DNA of 64,000 bases from Tsukamurella sp040611135 (GTDB lineage Bacteria; Actinomycetota; Actinomycetes; Mycobacteriales; Mycobacteriaceae): NCBI RefSeq assembly GCF_040611135.1, contig NZ_JBEXNL010000006.1, forward strand, positions 185,730 to 249,729, read 5' to 3'. A model generated the notes under the pieces. It saw only the letters and a program-made list of their open reading frames with translations, searched no databases and was not told the origin of the DNA. Shown piece by piece: positions 16,478 to 26,158 of the stretch; position 1 is the first letter of the stretch; each line of letters begins with the position of its first letter. A program made the position numbers and the translations under genes.

Positions 16478-19400
16478 GTGATCGACGCCCATAGTAATTC
16501 CGCAGCGAAGCAGCCCTTCTTCGCACGGCTCGGCCGGCTCTGCGTGCGGTACGCCGCGTGGATCCTGCTGTTCTGGGTCGCCCTCGCGGGCGTCCTCAAC
16601 GTCGCCGTGCCGCAGCTCGAGGTCACGGTCCACAAGCACTCCGCACCGTTCATCCCGGGCGACCTGCCCGGCGTCGACGGCCTGCGCGCCATGGCCGAGG
16701 AGTTCGGCACCCCGTCGTCGACGGCGCAGGGCAACGTCATCGTCGCCGCCGAGGGGAAGATCGGCCCCGAGCAGGAGCAGTACTACCGCGCGCTCACCAC
16801 GGCCCTCGAGGCAGACAAGGAGCACGTCGCGTACGTCATCGACACGTTCGGCAAGCCGGCCGCGCGCGAGGTGGGCCTGAGCCCCGACGGCAAGGCCATC
16901 AACCTGCTCGTCGCCGAGGTGGGCGACATCGGTTCCACCCAGGCGCAGTCGAGCACCGAGGCGATCCGGGAGACGATCCGCTCGATCCCGGCGCCGGCGG
17001 GCACGACCGTGGAGTTCACGGGCACCGCACCCACCCTGTCGGACCTGTTCACCGCGATCGACGCGTCGCTGCTGGTGATCACCGCGGTCTCGGTGGTGCT
17101 CATCATGGCGCTGCTGCTCATCACCTACCGGTCGATCGGCGCGGCGATTGTGCCGCTGCTGACCATCGGGCTCTCGCTCGCCGTCGCGCGGCCCATCGTC
17201 TCGCTGCTCGGCGAGCACGAGGTGATCCCCGTGTCCAACTTCTCCATCGCGATCATGACGGCGATGGTGCTGGGAGCGGCCACCGACTACGCGATCTTCG
17301 CCGTCGCCGGGTACCACGAGGCGCGGCGCGCCGGAGCCCCCTCCGACGAGGCCGCGGTCGCCGCGTCCACCCGCGTCGGACGCATCATCGTCGCGTCCGC
17401 CCTCACGATCGCCGTGGCGAGCGGCGCCATGATCTTCTGCAAGGTGGGCATCTTCGTGACCGCGGGCCTGCCCACGACGATCTCGATCATCACCACCTGC
17501 CTGATCGCCCTCACCCTGCCGCCCGCCCTGCTGCGCTTCCTCGGCGCCCGGGGCTGGGTGGAGCCGCGACCGGGCACGGAGAAGCGCTGGCGCCGGACCG
17601 GTGCGCGGGTGATGCGCCGCGCGGTGCCGCTGTCCGCGGCGGCCCTGGTCGTCCTGCTCGCCGCCGCCGCGGTACTCCCGAGCATGGTGATCGGCTTCGA
17701 TGAGAACCGGATGCAGCTGCGGGCCACGGATTCCCGCAGCGGCTACGAGACGGTGCAGGAGCACTGGGGCGTCAACGAAGCGGTGCCCGAGTTCCTCCTG
17801 ATCCGCGCGGATCACGACATGCGCAACACCCACGACCTCGCGGCGCTCGAAGCGGTCGCGATCGGCGTGAGCAACCTGCCGCAGGTCGCGTACGTCCGGT
17901 CCATCACCAGGCCCGACGGTAAGCCGATCCCCGAGTCCGCGGTCGGCTATCAGACGCAGAAGGTGGCGAACGGCCTGGGCGACGCGAACCGTCAGCTGAC
18001 GGAGGCTTCGCCGCAGCTCAAAGCCCTCGCGGCCGGCGTCGATCAGCTCAATTCCTGCGCGAGCGAGGCGTCGCGCCGGGTCCCGGAGCTCGTCGCGGGC
18101 ACCGAGCGGGTGACCGGCCTCGCGTCGGGTGTGCTGGACGCGCTGACCTCCGCCCAGCAGGCGCTCGCGACCGCGAGCGGAGGCACCGTCGACGTCAACG
18201 CCGCGACGGCGCTGCTGCGCACCGCCGTATCCACCCTGACCACCGCCGCCGACGCGGTCCGCACCGCGCAGCGGCAGAACGCCGGGATCGGCGACGTGTT
18301 CGGCCCGCTGGTCGGCCCGGCCTCGCCGGCGTGCGCCGCCGACGCGAACTGCGTCGCGGCGCGCCAGGCCTTCGCGCAGCTGGACCGAGCCACGTCCGGT
18401 CGGGCGTCGACCGCGGTGCGCGCGGCCACCGTCGTCCTGCCCTCCGGTACGACGGATCGCGCGGCGACCGCGCTCGCCCAAGCCGACGACGCCCTCGCCC
18501 GCCTGCAGGGGCTCCTCACGGGGCTCGGCGGGCTCAGCCCGGAGCAGGTCCAGGGACAGCTCGCGGAGCTCAATGCCGGTGTCACGCAGCTGTCCACCGG
18601 CCTCTCCCAGCTCAGCGCGGGCCTCGGCCGTGTCAAGACCGGCACCGACCAGGTGGTGGAGATGACGGGCCGCCTGCAGGTCGGTCTCGGGACCGCCGCC
18701 GACTACCTCGCGGGGCTGAGCGCCGGCACCACGTCCGGCCCGGGCCGGGGCTTCTACCTCCCCACGCAGGGCTTGCAGTCGGACCGGTTCGTCGACGGCT
18801 CCCGCGTACTCCTCTCACCCGACGGCCGCACGGCACGCATGCTCGTGGTCTGGAAGATCAACCCGTATTCGGACGAGGCCCTGGGCACCGCGGCGTCGAT
18901 CCCCGCCGCGGCGCGGGCCGCTGCGAAGGGCACGGTCCTCGAGTCGTCCACGATGGACGGCTTCGGCCTGGCCTCGATCTCGGCGCAGATGCGCGAGCAG
19001 GTGCTGCGCGACTTCCTGTTGTTCGGCACGGTCGCGGTGATCGGCGTCTTCCTGGTGCTGCTGGTGCTGCTCCGAGCGGTGATCGCGGCGGCGTTCATGG
19101 TCGCCACGGTGGTGCTCTCCTTCGCCGCCGCGGCGGGGGCTTCCGTCCTGCTGTGGCAGCACGGCCTGGGTATCCCCGTCGACTGGTCGGTGCCGCCGAT
19201 CTCGTTCATGGCGCTGGTGGCCGTGGGCGCGGACTACAGCATGCTGTTCGCCGACCGGATCCGGGAGGAAGCCGCGGGCGATTCGACGGTGCGCGGCGTG
19301 CTCCGCGCGTTCGGCACCACCGGCAGCGTGATCACCACGGCCGGCCTGGTCTTCGCGATCACCATGTTCGCCCTGATGAGCGGCAGCGTGATCAACCTGC

Positions 19401-19522
19401 TGCAGATCGGGTCGACCATCGGCATCGGGCTCCTGCTCGACATCGTGGTGGTGCGCACCGTCTTCGTGCCCGCCGCGATCACGGCCCTCGGCGACCGGGT
19501 CTGGTGGCCGTCGAAGCCCTGA
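16478..19522 (+). CDS. MMPL family RND transporter
   Basis: This roughly 1,014-residue inner-membrane exporter has the duplicated RND layout of MmpL proteins: one N-terminal transmembrane helix, a periplasmic loop, a bundle of helices, then the same again. The proton-relay Asp-Tyr pairs are Asp270-Tyr271 in TDYAIF and Asp919-Tyr920 in ADYSMLF. The second periplasmic region is long (about 420-800) and partly coiled, with repeated QL/GL heptads. MmpL proteins export lipids, siderophores or drugs; the cargo here is unknown. GGAAGG at 16467-16472 best fits the GTG at 16478, though a GTG at 16472 is in frame. It is divergent from the HxlR gene. Confidence 0.9.
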   Translation: MIDAHSNSAAKQPFFARLGRLCVRYAAWILLFWVALAGVLNVAVPQLEVTVHKHSAPFIPGDLPGVDGLRAMAEEFGTPSSTAQGNVIVAAEGKIGPEQEQYYRALTTALEADKEHVAYVIDTFGKPAAREVGLSPDGKAINLLVAEVGDIGSTQAQSSTEAIRETIRSIPAPAGTTVEFTGTAPTLSDLFTAIDASLLVITAVSVVLIMALLLITYRSIGAAIVPLLTIGLSLAVARPIVSLLGEHEVIPVSNFSIAIMTAMVLGAATDYAIFAVAGYHEARRAGAPSDEAAVAASTRVGRIIVASALTIAVASGAMIFCKVGIFVTAGLPTTISIITTCLIALTLPPALLRFLGARGWVEPRPGTEKRWRRTGARVMRRAVPLSAAALVVLLAAAAVLPSMVIGFDENRMQLRATDSRSGYETVQEHWGVNEAVPEFLLIRADHDMRNTHDLAALEAVAIGVSNLPQVAYVRSITRPDGKPIPESAVGYQTQKVANGLGDANRQLTEASPQLKALAAGVDQLNSCASEASRRVPELVAGTERVTGLASGVLDALTSAQQALATASGGTVDVNAATALLRTAVSTLTTAADAVRTAQRQNAGIGDVFGPLVGPASPACAADANCVAARQAFAQLDRATSGRASTAVRAATVVLPSGTTDRAATALAQADDALARLQGLLTGLGGLSPEQVQGQLAELNAGVTQLSTGLSQLSAGLGRVKTGTDQVVEMTGRLQVGLGTAADYLAGLSAGTTSGPGRGFYLPTQGLQSDRFVDGSRVLLSPDGRTARMLVVWKINPYSDEALGTAASIPAAARAAAKGTVLESSTMDGFGLASISAQMREQVLRDFLLFGTVAVIGVFLVLLVLLRAVIAAAFMVATVVLSFAAAAGASVLLWQHGLGIPVDWSVPPISFMALVAVGADYSMLFADRIREEAAGDSTVRGVLRAFGTTGSVITTAGLVFAITMFALMSGSVINLLQIGSTIGIGLLLDIVVVRTVFVPAAITALGDRVWWPSKP

Positions 19523-19589
19523 CGACCTGTGTCGCGCGGCGTGACCCGCGCCACCGTCGGGCTCCGGGACCGGGCGTAGCATGGGGCGG

Positions 19590-20609
19590 GTGAGTACCCC
19601 GGAGAACCCCCGCAAGCTACTCCGCCTCGAGGTCCGCAACGCGCAGACCCCGATCGAGCGCAAGCCGAACTGGATCCGCACGCGCGCGAAGATGGGCCCT
19701 GAATTCACCGAGCTCAAGGGCCTCGTCAAGCGTGAGGGCCTCCACACGGTGTGCGAGGAGGCGGGCTGCCCCAACATCTACGAATGCTGGGAGGACCGCG
19801 AGGCCACCTTCCTCATCGGTGGCGAGCAGTGCACCCGCCGCTGCGACTTCTGCCAGATCGACACGGGCAAACCCGCCGAGCTGGACCGGGACGAGCCGCG
19901 CCGCGTGGCGGAGTCCGTCCAGGCGATGGGCCTGCGCTACTCGACCATCACCGGCGTCGCGCGCGACGACCTGCCCGATGAGGGCGTCTGGCTCTACGCC
20001 GAGACGGTGCGCCAGATCCACGCGCTGAACCCGAACACGGGCGTCGAGAACCTGATCCCCGATTTCCACGCCAAGCCGGAGCTGCTGGCCGAGGTGTTCG
20101 AGTCGCGCCCCGAGGTGCTGGCCCACAACCTGGAGACGGTGCCGCGCATCTTCAAGCGCATCCGGCCCGCGTTCCGCTACGAGCGCTCGCTCGACGTGAT
20201 CCGGCAGGCCCGCGACTTCGGGCTGGTGACCAAGTCGAACCTGATCCTCGGCATGGGCGAGACCCCCGAGGAGGTGACGGCCGCGATGCGCGACCTGCAC
20301 GACGCGGGCTGCGACATCATCACGATCACCCAGTACCTGCGCCCCTCGCCGCGGCATCACCCCGTGGAGCGGTGGGTCAAGCCGGAGGAGTTCGTCGAGC
20401 ACACCGCCGCCGCCGAGGAGATGGGCTTCGCCGGCGTCATGGCCGGGCCGCTGGTCCGCTCGTCGTACCGCGCGGGCAAGCTCTACGCCAAGGCGATGGC
20501 GCACCACGGCCGTCCGATCCCGGAGAACATGGCGCACCTGACCGCCGAGGGCGACGCGGCGCAGGAGGCCACCTCCGTGCTCAGCCGGATGGCCGCGGCG
20601 GCCAAGTAG
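19590..20609 (+). CDS. lipA: Lipoyl synthase
   Basis: LipA is a radical-SAM enzyme that inserts two sulfurs into protein-bound octanoyl groups. The 339 residues contain the auxiliary cluster cysteines in CEEAGCPNIYEC and the SAM cluster motif CTRRCDFC, with the terminal serine-ligand region PLVRSSYRAG. The GTG at 19590 aligns with the start of mycobacterial LipA; an ATG nine bases upstream would add three residues. It completes the pathway begun by LipB, which lies on the other side of the HxlR/MMPL pair, an interruption of the usual lipB-lipA adjacency. Confidence 0.96.
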   Translation: MSTPENPRKLLRLEVRNAQTPIERKPNWIRTRAKMGPEFTELKGLVKREGLHTVCEEAGCPNIYECWEDREATFLIGGEQCTRRCDFCQIDTGKPAELDRDEPRRVAESVQAMGLRYSTITGVARDDLPDEGVWLYAETVRQIHALNPNTGVENLIPDFHAKPELLAEVFESRPEVLAHNLETVPRIFKRIRPAFRYERSLDVIRQARDFGLVTKSNLILGMGETPEEVTAAMRDLHDAGCDIITITQYLRPSPRHHPVERWVKPEEFVEHTAAAEEMGFAGVMAGPLVRSSYRAGKLYAKAMAHHGRPIPENMAHLTAEGDAAQEATSVLSRMAAAAK

Positions 20610-20660
20610 CCGGATACTCGGCCGCAGGGCCCCGAACGACCGCACATTAAGCTGGGAGAC

Positions 20661-21422
20661 ATGGCACAGGACAAGGCAGCCGCCGACAAGCTCAAGGCGC
20701 AGAAGGCCGAGGCGAAGCGCGCCCGCAGGGAGAAGTCCCGGGCGAGCCGCAAGCAGATGTGGCAGGCGTTCCAGATGCAGCGCAAGGAGGACAAGGCGCT
20801 GCTGCCGATCATGATCGGCGTGTTCGTCGGCGCGATCGCGCTCTCGCTGATCGTCGGCCTGTTCGTCGGCTCGTGGTGGATGTTCCTCATCCTGGGTGTC
20901 CTGCTGGGCGCGCTGGGGGCGTTCATCGTGTTCACCCGTCGCCTCGAGCGCAATGTCTACAGCAAGAACGAGGGCCAGGTCGGCGCCGCGGGCTGGGCGT
21001 TGGAGAACATGCGCGGCTCGTGGCGCGTCACGCAGGCCGTGGCGCGCACCACCCACGCCGACGCGGTGCACCGCGTCATCGGCAAGCCGGGCGTGATCCT
21101 GGTGGCCGAGGGCAACGAGGGCCGGGTGAAGGGCCTGCTCGCGCAGGAGAAGAAGAAGACGGCGCGCGTCGTCGGCCAGACCCCGATCTACGAGTTCGTG
21201 GTCGGCACCGAGGAGAACCAGGTCCCCCTCCGCAAGCTGCAGCGCTCGCTGAACAAGCTGCCGTCGAACATCAGCGGCAAGAAGATCGACGAGTTGGAGG
21301 GCCGCCTCGCGGCGCTGTCCAACCGCGGCGGCGGGGCGCAGATGCCCCGCGGCCCGTTGCCGCAGGGCGCCAAGATGCGCAGTGTGCAGCGCACCGTCCG
21401 GCGCAAGACCGGCTCGAACTGA
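20661..21422 (+). CDS. DUF4191 membrane protein
   Basis: The 253-residue protein starts with a highly charged Lys/Arg/Ala segment (about 1-45), followed by two closely spaced transmembrane helices near 47-90 (LLPIMIGVFVGAIALSLIVG and MFLILGVLLGALGAFIVF). A cytoplasmic domain with VIGKPGVILVAEGNEGRVKG follows. It corresponds to Rv2219, always near lipA in mycobacteria, and has no known function. It is 51 bases after lipA and ends at a strong shared terminator. Confidence 0.9.
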   Translation: MAQDKAAADKLKAQKAEAKRARREKSRASRKQMWQAFQMQRKEDKALLPIMIGVFVGAIALSLIVGLFVGSWWMFLILGVLLGALGAFIVFTRRLERNVYSKNEGQVGAAGWALENMRGSWRVTQAVARTTHADAVHRVIGKPGVILVAEGNEGRVKGLLAQEKKKTARVVGQTPIYEFVVGTEENQVPLRKLQRSLNKLPSNISGKKIDELEGRLAALSNRGGGAQMPRGPLPQGAKMRSVQRTVRRKTGSN

Positions 21423-21431
21423 TCACGCCTC

Positions 21432-21455
21432 CGGGGCCCGCAGCTGCGGGCCCCG
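21432..21455. terminator. Bidirectional hairpin terminator
   Basis: Bases 21432-21455 are a perfect 24-bp palindrome (CGGGGCCCGCAG and its complement). It lies 9 bases after the DUF4191 stop and 19 bases beyond the stop of the convergent RDD gene, so it can end both transcripts. Confidence 0.8.
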
Positions 21456-21474
21456 AGTGCTGTCCGGACCAGCG

Positions 21475-21957
21475 CTACCGGGACCGGACGACGACGGTGC
21501 CGGTGGCCCGGTCCTGCATTCCACGCCCGTCCACGTCCTGGATGAGGGGCGGCACGATGAACACGATCAGCAGGTTCCGGGCGAGCGCCCGGACGATGCC
21601 GACCCGCATCTGCGGGTTCTCGATGCGCGCTACCCGCAGGCCGGCGAAGTACTGACCGGGCGTGAAGCCGAACAGCGTCACCGACAGCACGCCGACGACG
21701 AACCAGATGCCGAGCGCGAGCGTGTCGTAGGACGTGGGCTCCCCCGCGAACACCTTGCTCGGGCCGACCACCGCGACCGCGATCAGCGCGGACGGCACCC
21801 AGTCGAGGAACAGCCCGAGCACACGGCGACCGGCGCCCGCGACCGAGCCGGCACCGTCGCGCGGCAGACCCAGCTGCTGGCCCCGGTAGTCACTGTGGGC
21901 GCCCTCCGGGAGTGCCGCGGAGGCACCGGAGAGCCATGATCCCGTTTCTCGACGCAT
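21475..21957 (-). CDS. RDD family membrane protein
   Basis: This 160-residue protein has an RDD domain with three hydrophobic segments: VLGLFLDWVPSALIAVAVVG, LALGIWFVVGVLSVTLFGF and ARNLLIVFIVPPLIQDVDG. GFTPGQYFAGLRVARI between the second and third is characteristic. The first Asp of the family's Arg-Asp-Asp pattern is seen in FLDW, with the Arg in RRVLG. It matches Rv2219A in gene order. The ATG at 21957 is the start; a frame extension upstream enters the glnA promoter region. Function unknown. Confidence 0.88.
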   Translation of the reverse strand: MRRETGSWLSGASAALPEGAHSDYRGQQLGLPRDGAGSVAGAGRRVLGLFLDWVPSALIAVAVVGPSKVFAGEPTSYDTLALGIWFVVGVLSVTLFGFTPGQYFAGLRVARIENPQMRVGIVRALARNLLIVFIVPPLIQDVDGRGMQDRATGTVVVRSR

Positions 21958-22013
21958 GCGTCCCAGGGTACGTGGGTGGCGCGTTACCCCGCGTGTCGGA
22001 CAGGTCCCGATGT

Positions 22014-22029
22014 GTAACACCGTTGAAAC
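22014..22029. promoter_or_regulatory. GlnR-like box upstream of glnA1
   Basis: GTAAC-ACCGTT-GAAAC at 22014-22029 fits the half-site pair GTnAC-n6-GAAAC recognised by the nitrogen regulator GlnR in actinobacteria. It lies 116 bases before the glnA1 start, in a 188-base gap holding both the glnA1 and RDD promoters. A second, poorer pair is not evident next to it. Confidence 0.65.
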
Positions 22030-22145
22030 ATTGCGTTAGTTCCCGGGCAACACCTCGTCCATACCGTTCATTCTCGTAACCTCGGTGGTGGTGGTCACGG
22101 TACGACCGCGTCGCCACCGCCGGACGACGAAGGAGCAAGTAACAG

Positions 22146-23579
22146 GTGTTCACTACCAAAGAGGAACTTCTCGACTACCTGAAGAAGGAAGACGTCGAGT
22201 ACGTCGACATCCGCTTCTGCGACCTGCCCGGCACGATGCAGCACTTCAGCATCCCCGCCGCGGCCTTCGACGAGAGCGTGTTCGAGGACGGCCTGGCGTT
22301 CGACGGGTCGTCGATCCGCGGCTTCCAGTCGATCGACGAGTCCGACATGATGCTGCTGCCGGACGTCACCACCGCGCGCATCGACCCCTTCCGCGCCGCG
22401 AAGACCATGAACATCTCGTTCTTCGTGCACGACCCGTTCACCCGTGAGGCCTACAGCCGCGACCCGCGCAACATCGCCCGCAAGGCGGAGGAGTACCTGC
22501 TCAGCACGGGGATCGCCGACACCTGCTTCTTCGGTGCCGAGGCCGAGTTCTACATCTTCGACTCGGTCTCCTACGACTCGTCGATCAACGGCTCCTTCTA
22601 CGAGGTCGATTCGATCTCGGGCTCGTGGAACACCGGCCGCCCCATCGAGGAGGACGGCTCGCCCAACCGTGGCTACAAGGTCAAGACGAAGGGCGGCTAC
22701 TTCCCCGTCGCGCCGTACGACCACTACGTGGATCTGCGCGACAAGATCTCGACCAATCTGCAGAATGCGGGCTTCACGCTCGAGCGCGGCCACCACGAGG
22801 TGGGCACCGGCGGCCAGGCCGAGATCAACTACAAGTTCGACACGCTGCTGCACGCCGCCGACGATGTCCAGCTGTTCAAGTACATCGTGAAGAACACCGC
22901 GTGGCAGGAGGGCAAGACCGTCACGTTCATGCCGAAGCCCCTGTTCGGTGACAACGGCTCGGGCATGCACGCGCACCAGTCGCTGTGGAAGGACGGCAAG
23001 CCGCTGTTCTACGACGAGGCCGGCTACGGCGGCCTGTCGGACCTGGCGCGCTGGTACATCGGTGGCATCCTGCACCACGCCCCGTCGCTGCTCGCCTTCA
23101 CCAACCCGACGATCAACTCGTACAAGCGCCTGGTGCCGGGCTACGAGGCCCCGATCAACCTCGTGTACAGCCAGCGCAACCGCTCGGCCTGTGTCCGTAT
23201 CCCGATCACGGGCAACAACCCCAAGGCCAAGCGCATCGAGTTCCGTTGCCCCGACAGCTCGGGCAACCCCTACCTGGCCTTCGCCGCCATGATGATGGCC
23301 GGCCTGGACGGCATCAAGAACAAGATCGAGCCGCACGCCCCCGTCGACAAGGACCTCTACGAGCTGCCGCCCGAGGAGGCCAAGGGCATCCCCCAGGCCC
23401 CCACGCAGCTCGCGGACGTCATCAACCGTCTCGAGGAGGACCACGAGTACCTCACCGCCGGCGGCGTGTTCACCGAGGACCTCATCGAGGAGTGGATCGC
23501 CTACAAGCGCGAGAAGGAGATCGCCCCGGTGAACCTCCGCCCGCACCCGTACGAGTTCGAGCTCTACTACGACGTGTAA
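22146..23579 (+). CDS. glnA: Glutamine synthetase type I (GlnA1)
   Basis: GlnA1 makes glutamine from glutamate, ammonia and ATP as a cytoplasmic dodecamer. The 477 residues have the beta-grasp domain (1-100, including LAFDGSSIRGF), the catalytic domain with FFGAEAEF and GNNGSGMH-like DNGSGMHAHQ, and the adenylylation loop with Tyr405 in KDLYELPPEE. That tyrosine is the expected target of GlnE at 27159-30188. Translation starts at a GTG (MFTTKEELLDYLK). Expression is probably raised under nitrogen limitation through the GlnR-like box at 22014. This is the orthologue of Rv2220. Confidence 0.97.
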   Translation: MFTTKEELLDYLKKEDVEYVDIRFCDLPGTMQHFSIPAAAFDESVFEDGLAFDGSSIRGFQSIDESDMMLLPDVTTARIDPFRAAKTMNISFFVHDPFTREAYSRDPRNIARKAEEYLLSTGIADTCFFGAEAEFYIFDSVSYDSSINGSFYEVDSISGSWNTGRPIEEDGSPNRGYKVKTKGGYFPVAPYDHYVDLRDKISTNLQNAGFTLERGHHEVGTGGQAEINYKFDTLLHAADDVQLFKYIVKNTAWQEGKTVTFMPKPLFGDNGSGMHAHQSLWKDGKPLFYDEAGYGGLSDLARWYIGGILHHAPSLLAFTNPTINSYKRLVPGYEAPINLVYSQRNRSACVRIPITGNNPKAKRIEFRCPDSSGNPYLAFAAMMMAGLDGIKNKIEPHAPVDKDLYELPPEEAKGIPQAPTQLADVINRLEEDHEYLTAGGVFTEDLIEEWIAYKREKEIAPVNLRPHPYEFELYYDV

Positions 23580-23601
23580 GGCGTAGTCCCGCAAGCAGTC
23601 C

Positions 23602-23633
23602 GGCCCCGCATCGTCGTTCGACGGTGCGGGGCC
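23602..23633 (+). terminator. Hairpin terminator of glnA1
   Basis: GGCCCCGCA (23602-23610) and TGCGGGGCC (23625-23633) form a perfect 9-bp stem around a 14-base loop, 22 bases after the glnA1 stop. The following sequence is not T-rich, which is common for actinobacterial terminators. Confidence 0.75.
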
Positions 23634-23699
23634 GCTCGCGTTCGGCGGTCCGGGCCTGCGGGCGAGCGTATCGTCGATGGGAAGCGAAGGAGGACCGCG

Positions 23700-23885
23700 A
23701 TGTTCGAGGTGAAACTCAAGGGCAACGACGTGGTGGACCGTTCCGGCGCGGGAGCTGGCGGCCCAGCACGGATGCGGGTCAGCACCACCCTGCCCGACGG
23801 CGAGGTGCTCGTCATCCCGACCGCGGACCTGAGCCTGCAGCACGACGCCACGTCGCTGAGTCGGCGGTCCGTCGAACCGGAGTAG
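23700..23885 (+). CDS. Small hypothetical protein (61 aa)
   Basis: A 61-residue frame begins MFEVKLKGNDVVDRSG and has a strong ribosome binding site, AAGGAGG, seven bases before the ATG, which is the main reason to accept it. The sequence is hydrophilic, with no membrane segment or recognisable motif. It sits between the glnA1 terminator and the convergent kinase gene, 9 bases apart at the 3' ends. It could bind a partner, but nothing in the sequence says so. Confidence 0.55.
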   Translation: MFEVKLKGNDVVDRSGAGAGGPARMRVSTTLPDGEVLVIPTADLSLQHDATSLSRRSVEPE

Positions 23886-23894
23886 CGGGGCGCG

Positions 23895-25364
23895 CTACTG
23901 CTGGCTCCACACGTAGTCACCCGAGCCTGAGGGCACACACACTGCCCGAGCCTCTCCGAATGAGCCGGCGATCGAGCCCTTCTTGCCGGGCTCGGTGCAC
24001 CTCACACCACGCGACACCGTTGGTGTCGGCGTCGTCACGACTTCTTTCCAGATGCCATCGAGGCCGCTGCAGACCAACATCCCGTCAGGGGATGTATCGT
24101 CACCAGCCGCACGGCTACAGGGCATACCGTCGACGATCGTCGGCGTGACCGTGGTCGTCCGGACGCGGCTCGTGGTCGGGGCGGTGGTCGTGACCACCGC
24201 CGCCGCCGTGGTCGTCGTGGTGGTCGGCGTGATGCTGACCGTCGCTGTGACAGTGGGCAGCGGCACCGTCGTCGAGCTCGGGACGGGCGCCGCGACCGGC
24301 GCCTCTCCCCCGTCCCTCGTCAACACGTAGGCACCCAGCGATGCCGACGCCACAGCGAACAACGCCACCACGGCTGCCAGGACCGGGACCTTTCGCGACT
24401 TCGCCGCACCCGCACCCGCCGTCGCCGTCGCCCGCAGCTGGGGCACCGCATGTGGGTCCGCCACGACGCGCTGCGGCAGCGTTGCAGCCGTCACCGTCCG
24501 CGTGAACGCCGGGTCCACCGCGGCACCGAGGCCGGCCTGCAGGGCCGCGACGAATTCCGCGCACGACGGGAACCGGTCGTCCGGGTTGCGCGAGAGCACC
24601 GTCGCGAACACCTCGTCCAGTTCGGCCGGCAGCTGCGGCGCGACCACGGTCACCGACGGCGGCGACTGCGTCAGATGCGCGTTCATCAGCGCCGTGATCG
24701 ACTTCCCCGTGTACGGCGGCCGCCCGGTGAGCAAGTGGAACGCGGTGCAGCCGAGGGAGTAGACGTCGGCGCGGTTGTCGAGTTCCTCACCCTCGATCGC
24801 CTCCGGCGAGATGTACTGCATCGTCCCGACGGTGATGCCCGTCGATGTCAGCGACGTCGCCTCCCCCGCCGCCTTCGCAATCCCGAAGTCCGCGAGCTTC
24901 ACCGACTCGATCTGCGGCGCACCGTCGACCTGATCGATCCCGACCAGGATGTTCGCAGGCTTGACGTCCCGATGCGTGATCTGCTGCTTGCGCCAGGCAT
25001 AGTCCAGCGCTGCGCCGGCGCCCGACACGAGCTGCGCTGCCAGGTCCGGGTCCAGCGGGCCCTCGACCTTCAGCAGTTCGGCCGCGTCGGTGCCGTCGAC
25101 GTACTCCATGGTGATCCACAACCGGTCCTCGAACTCACCCCTGTCGTACAACGTGACGATGTTCGGGTGCGAGAGCTGCGCCAGCAGGTCCGCCTCCCGC
25201 TGGAACCGCGCCTTGAAGTCGTCGTTGCGCGAGACGCCGGCGTCGAGGAGTTTCAACGCGTCCTGACGAGGCAGCCGCGGATGCTCGACCAGGAACACCT
25301 GCCCCATCCCGCCGGCGCCCAGCTGGCGGACGATCCGGTACCCGGCGATCTCGGTGATGTTCAC
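23895..25364 (-). CDS. Serine/threonine protein kinase, single-pass membrane
   Basis: The 489-residue PknB-like kinase has an N-terminal catalytic domain (about 8-270): the glycine loop GAGGMGQVFLVEH, the ATP lysine in DALKLLDA, the catalytic loop HRDVKPANILV, DFGIAKAA, and an activation loop with several Thr/Ser. A transmembrane helix at about 318-340 (VPVLAAVVALFAVASASLG) is followed by a Thr/Pro-rich stalk and a small extracytoplasmic region with four cysteines that may form disulfides. No PASTA repeats are present, so the sensor differs from PknB. The gene is not part of the mycobacterial glnA1-glnE order and is inserted here with its neighbours. Confidence 0.92.
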   Translation of the reverse strand: MNITEIAGYRIVRQLGAGGMGQVFLVEHPRLPRQDALKLLDAGVSRNDDFKARFQREADLLAQLSHPNIVTLYDRGEFEDRLWITMEYVDGTDAAELLKVEGPLDPDLAAQLVSGAGAALDYAWRKQQITHRDVKPANILVGIDQVDGAPQIESVKLADFGIAKAAGEATSLTSTGITVGTMQYISPEAIEGEELDNRADVYSLGCTAFHLLTGRPPYTGKSITALMNAHLTQSPPSVTVVAPQLPAELDEVFATVLSRNPDDRFPSCAEFVAALQAGLGAAVDPAFTRTVTAATLPQRVVADPHAVPQLRATATAGAGAAKSRKVPVLAAVVALFAVASASLGAYVLTRDGGEAPVAAPVPSSTTVPLPTVTATVSITPTTTTTTAAAVVTTTAPTTSRVRTTTVTPTIVDGMPCSRAAGDDTSPDGMLVCSGLDGIWKEVVTTPTPTVSRGVRCTEPGKKGSIAGSFGEARAVCVPSGSGDYVWSQQ

Positions 25365-25597
25365 CGACCGATTCTGGCAGGCGGACGATCAGCCATCGCC
25401 GATGGGTTCGCAGGTCAGCAAGTACTTCGCGGAGTGAACGATGACCGATCACGCCTCCCTGGTCGACGTGCGAACCACCTACAGCACGTCACAGATCCGC
25501 ACGATGCCAGACGAGCGAGTTCGCGAGTCGGATTCGCAGCTCGCATGATCGCCCGACTACGCGAGGCTCTCAGGAGCGACGCCGGTAAGTTCAAGGG

Positions 25598-26149
25598 ATG
25601 CGCCCCTCCCGTCTGCTCCTCGCCGCGACCGCCGTCACCCTCGTCACCGGGACCCTGACGGCGTGCTCGTCGAACGCCGCGGCGACCTGCCCGACCGGGG
25701 CGCCGAACACCGCGAACTCCCCCGACTGGACGTATCAGGGCCAGACCGGCTCGATCGTGGTGACCGGTCCCACCGATACCGCATCGCCGCAGGTCACCGT
25801 GGAGAAGCCCTTCGCGGTCGCGGAAACCCACGTGCAGTCGTTCAATCCGCCCGGCGACGGTGCCGTCGTCGGCGCCGGCGCGACCGTGTCGGTCTGCTAC
25901 CTGGGCGTGAACGGCCGCACCGGTGAACGCTTCGACAGCGCCTACGACCGCGGCAAGCCGGCGTCTTTCTCGGTGGCACCGGGCGAGGTCATCGACGGAT
26001 TCCGCAAGGCCATCGTGGGCCAGAAGGTCGGCACCTCCGTCGGTGTGGCCATCGCACCGGCCGACGGCTACCCGACCGGCCAGCCCTCCGCCGGGATCCT
26101 GCCGGGCGACACCTTGATCTTCGTCATCAAGATCCTGTCCGCGAAGTAG
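25598..26149 (+). CDS. FKBP-type peptidyl-prolyl isomerase, lipoprotein
   Basis: The 183-residue protein has a signal peptide with lipobox LTAC (cysteine at 23), so it should be lipid-anchored outside the membrane. The C-terminal FKBP domain, about 85-183, contains VSVCYLGVNGRTGERFDSAY, PGEVIDGFRKAIVGQKVGTS and GDTLIFVIKIL. It would speed proline isomerisation in exported proteins. It is divergent from the kinase gene with a 233-base gap in which no other gene is seen. The ATG at 25598 opens the signal peptide. Confidence 0.9.
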   Translation: MRPSRLLLAATAVTLVTGTLTACSSNAAATCPTGAPNTANSPDWTYQGQTGSIVVTGPTDTASPQVTVEKPFAVAETHVQSFNPPGDGAVVGAGATVSVCYLGVNGRTGERFDSAYDRGKPASFSVAPGEVIDGFRKAIVGQKVGTSVGVAIAPADGYPTGQPSAGILPGDTLIFVIKILSAK

Positions 26150-26158
26150 GACCGGGAC

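Noticed and set aside
25500..25540. Loose inverted repeat GCGAGTTCGCGA near the FKBP promoter
   Set aside because: The arms match only in part and the region is generally rich in GCGA words, so chance is likely.
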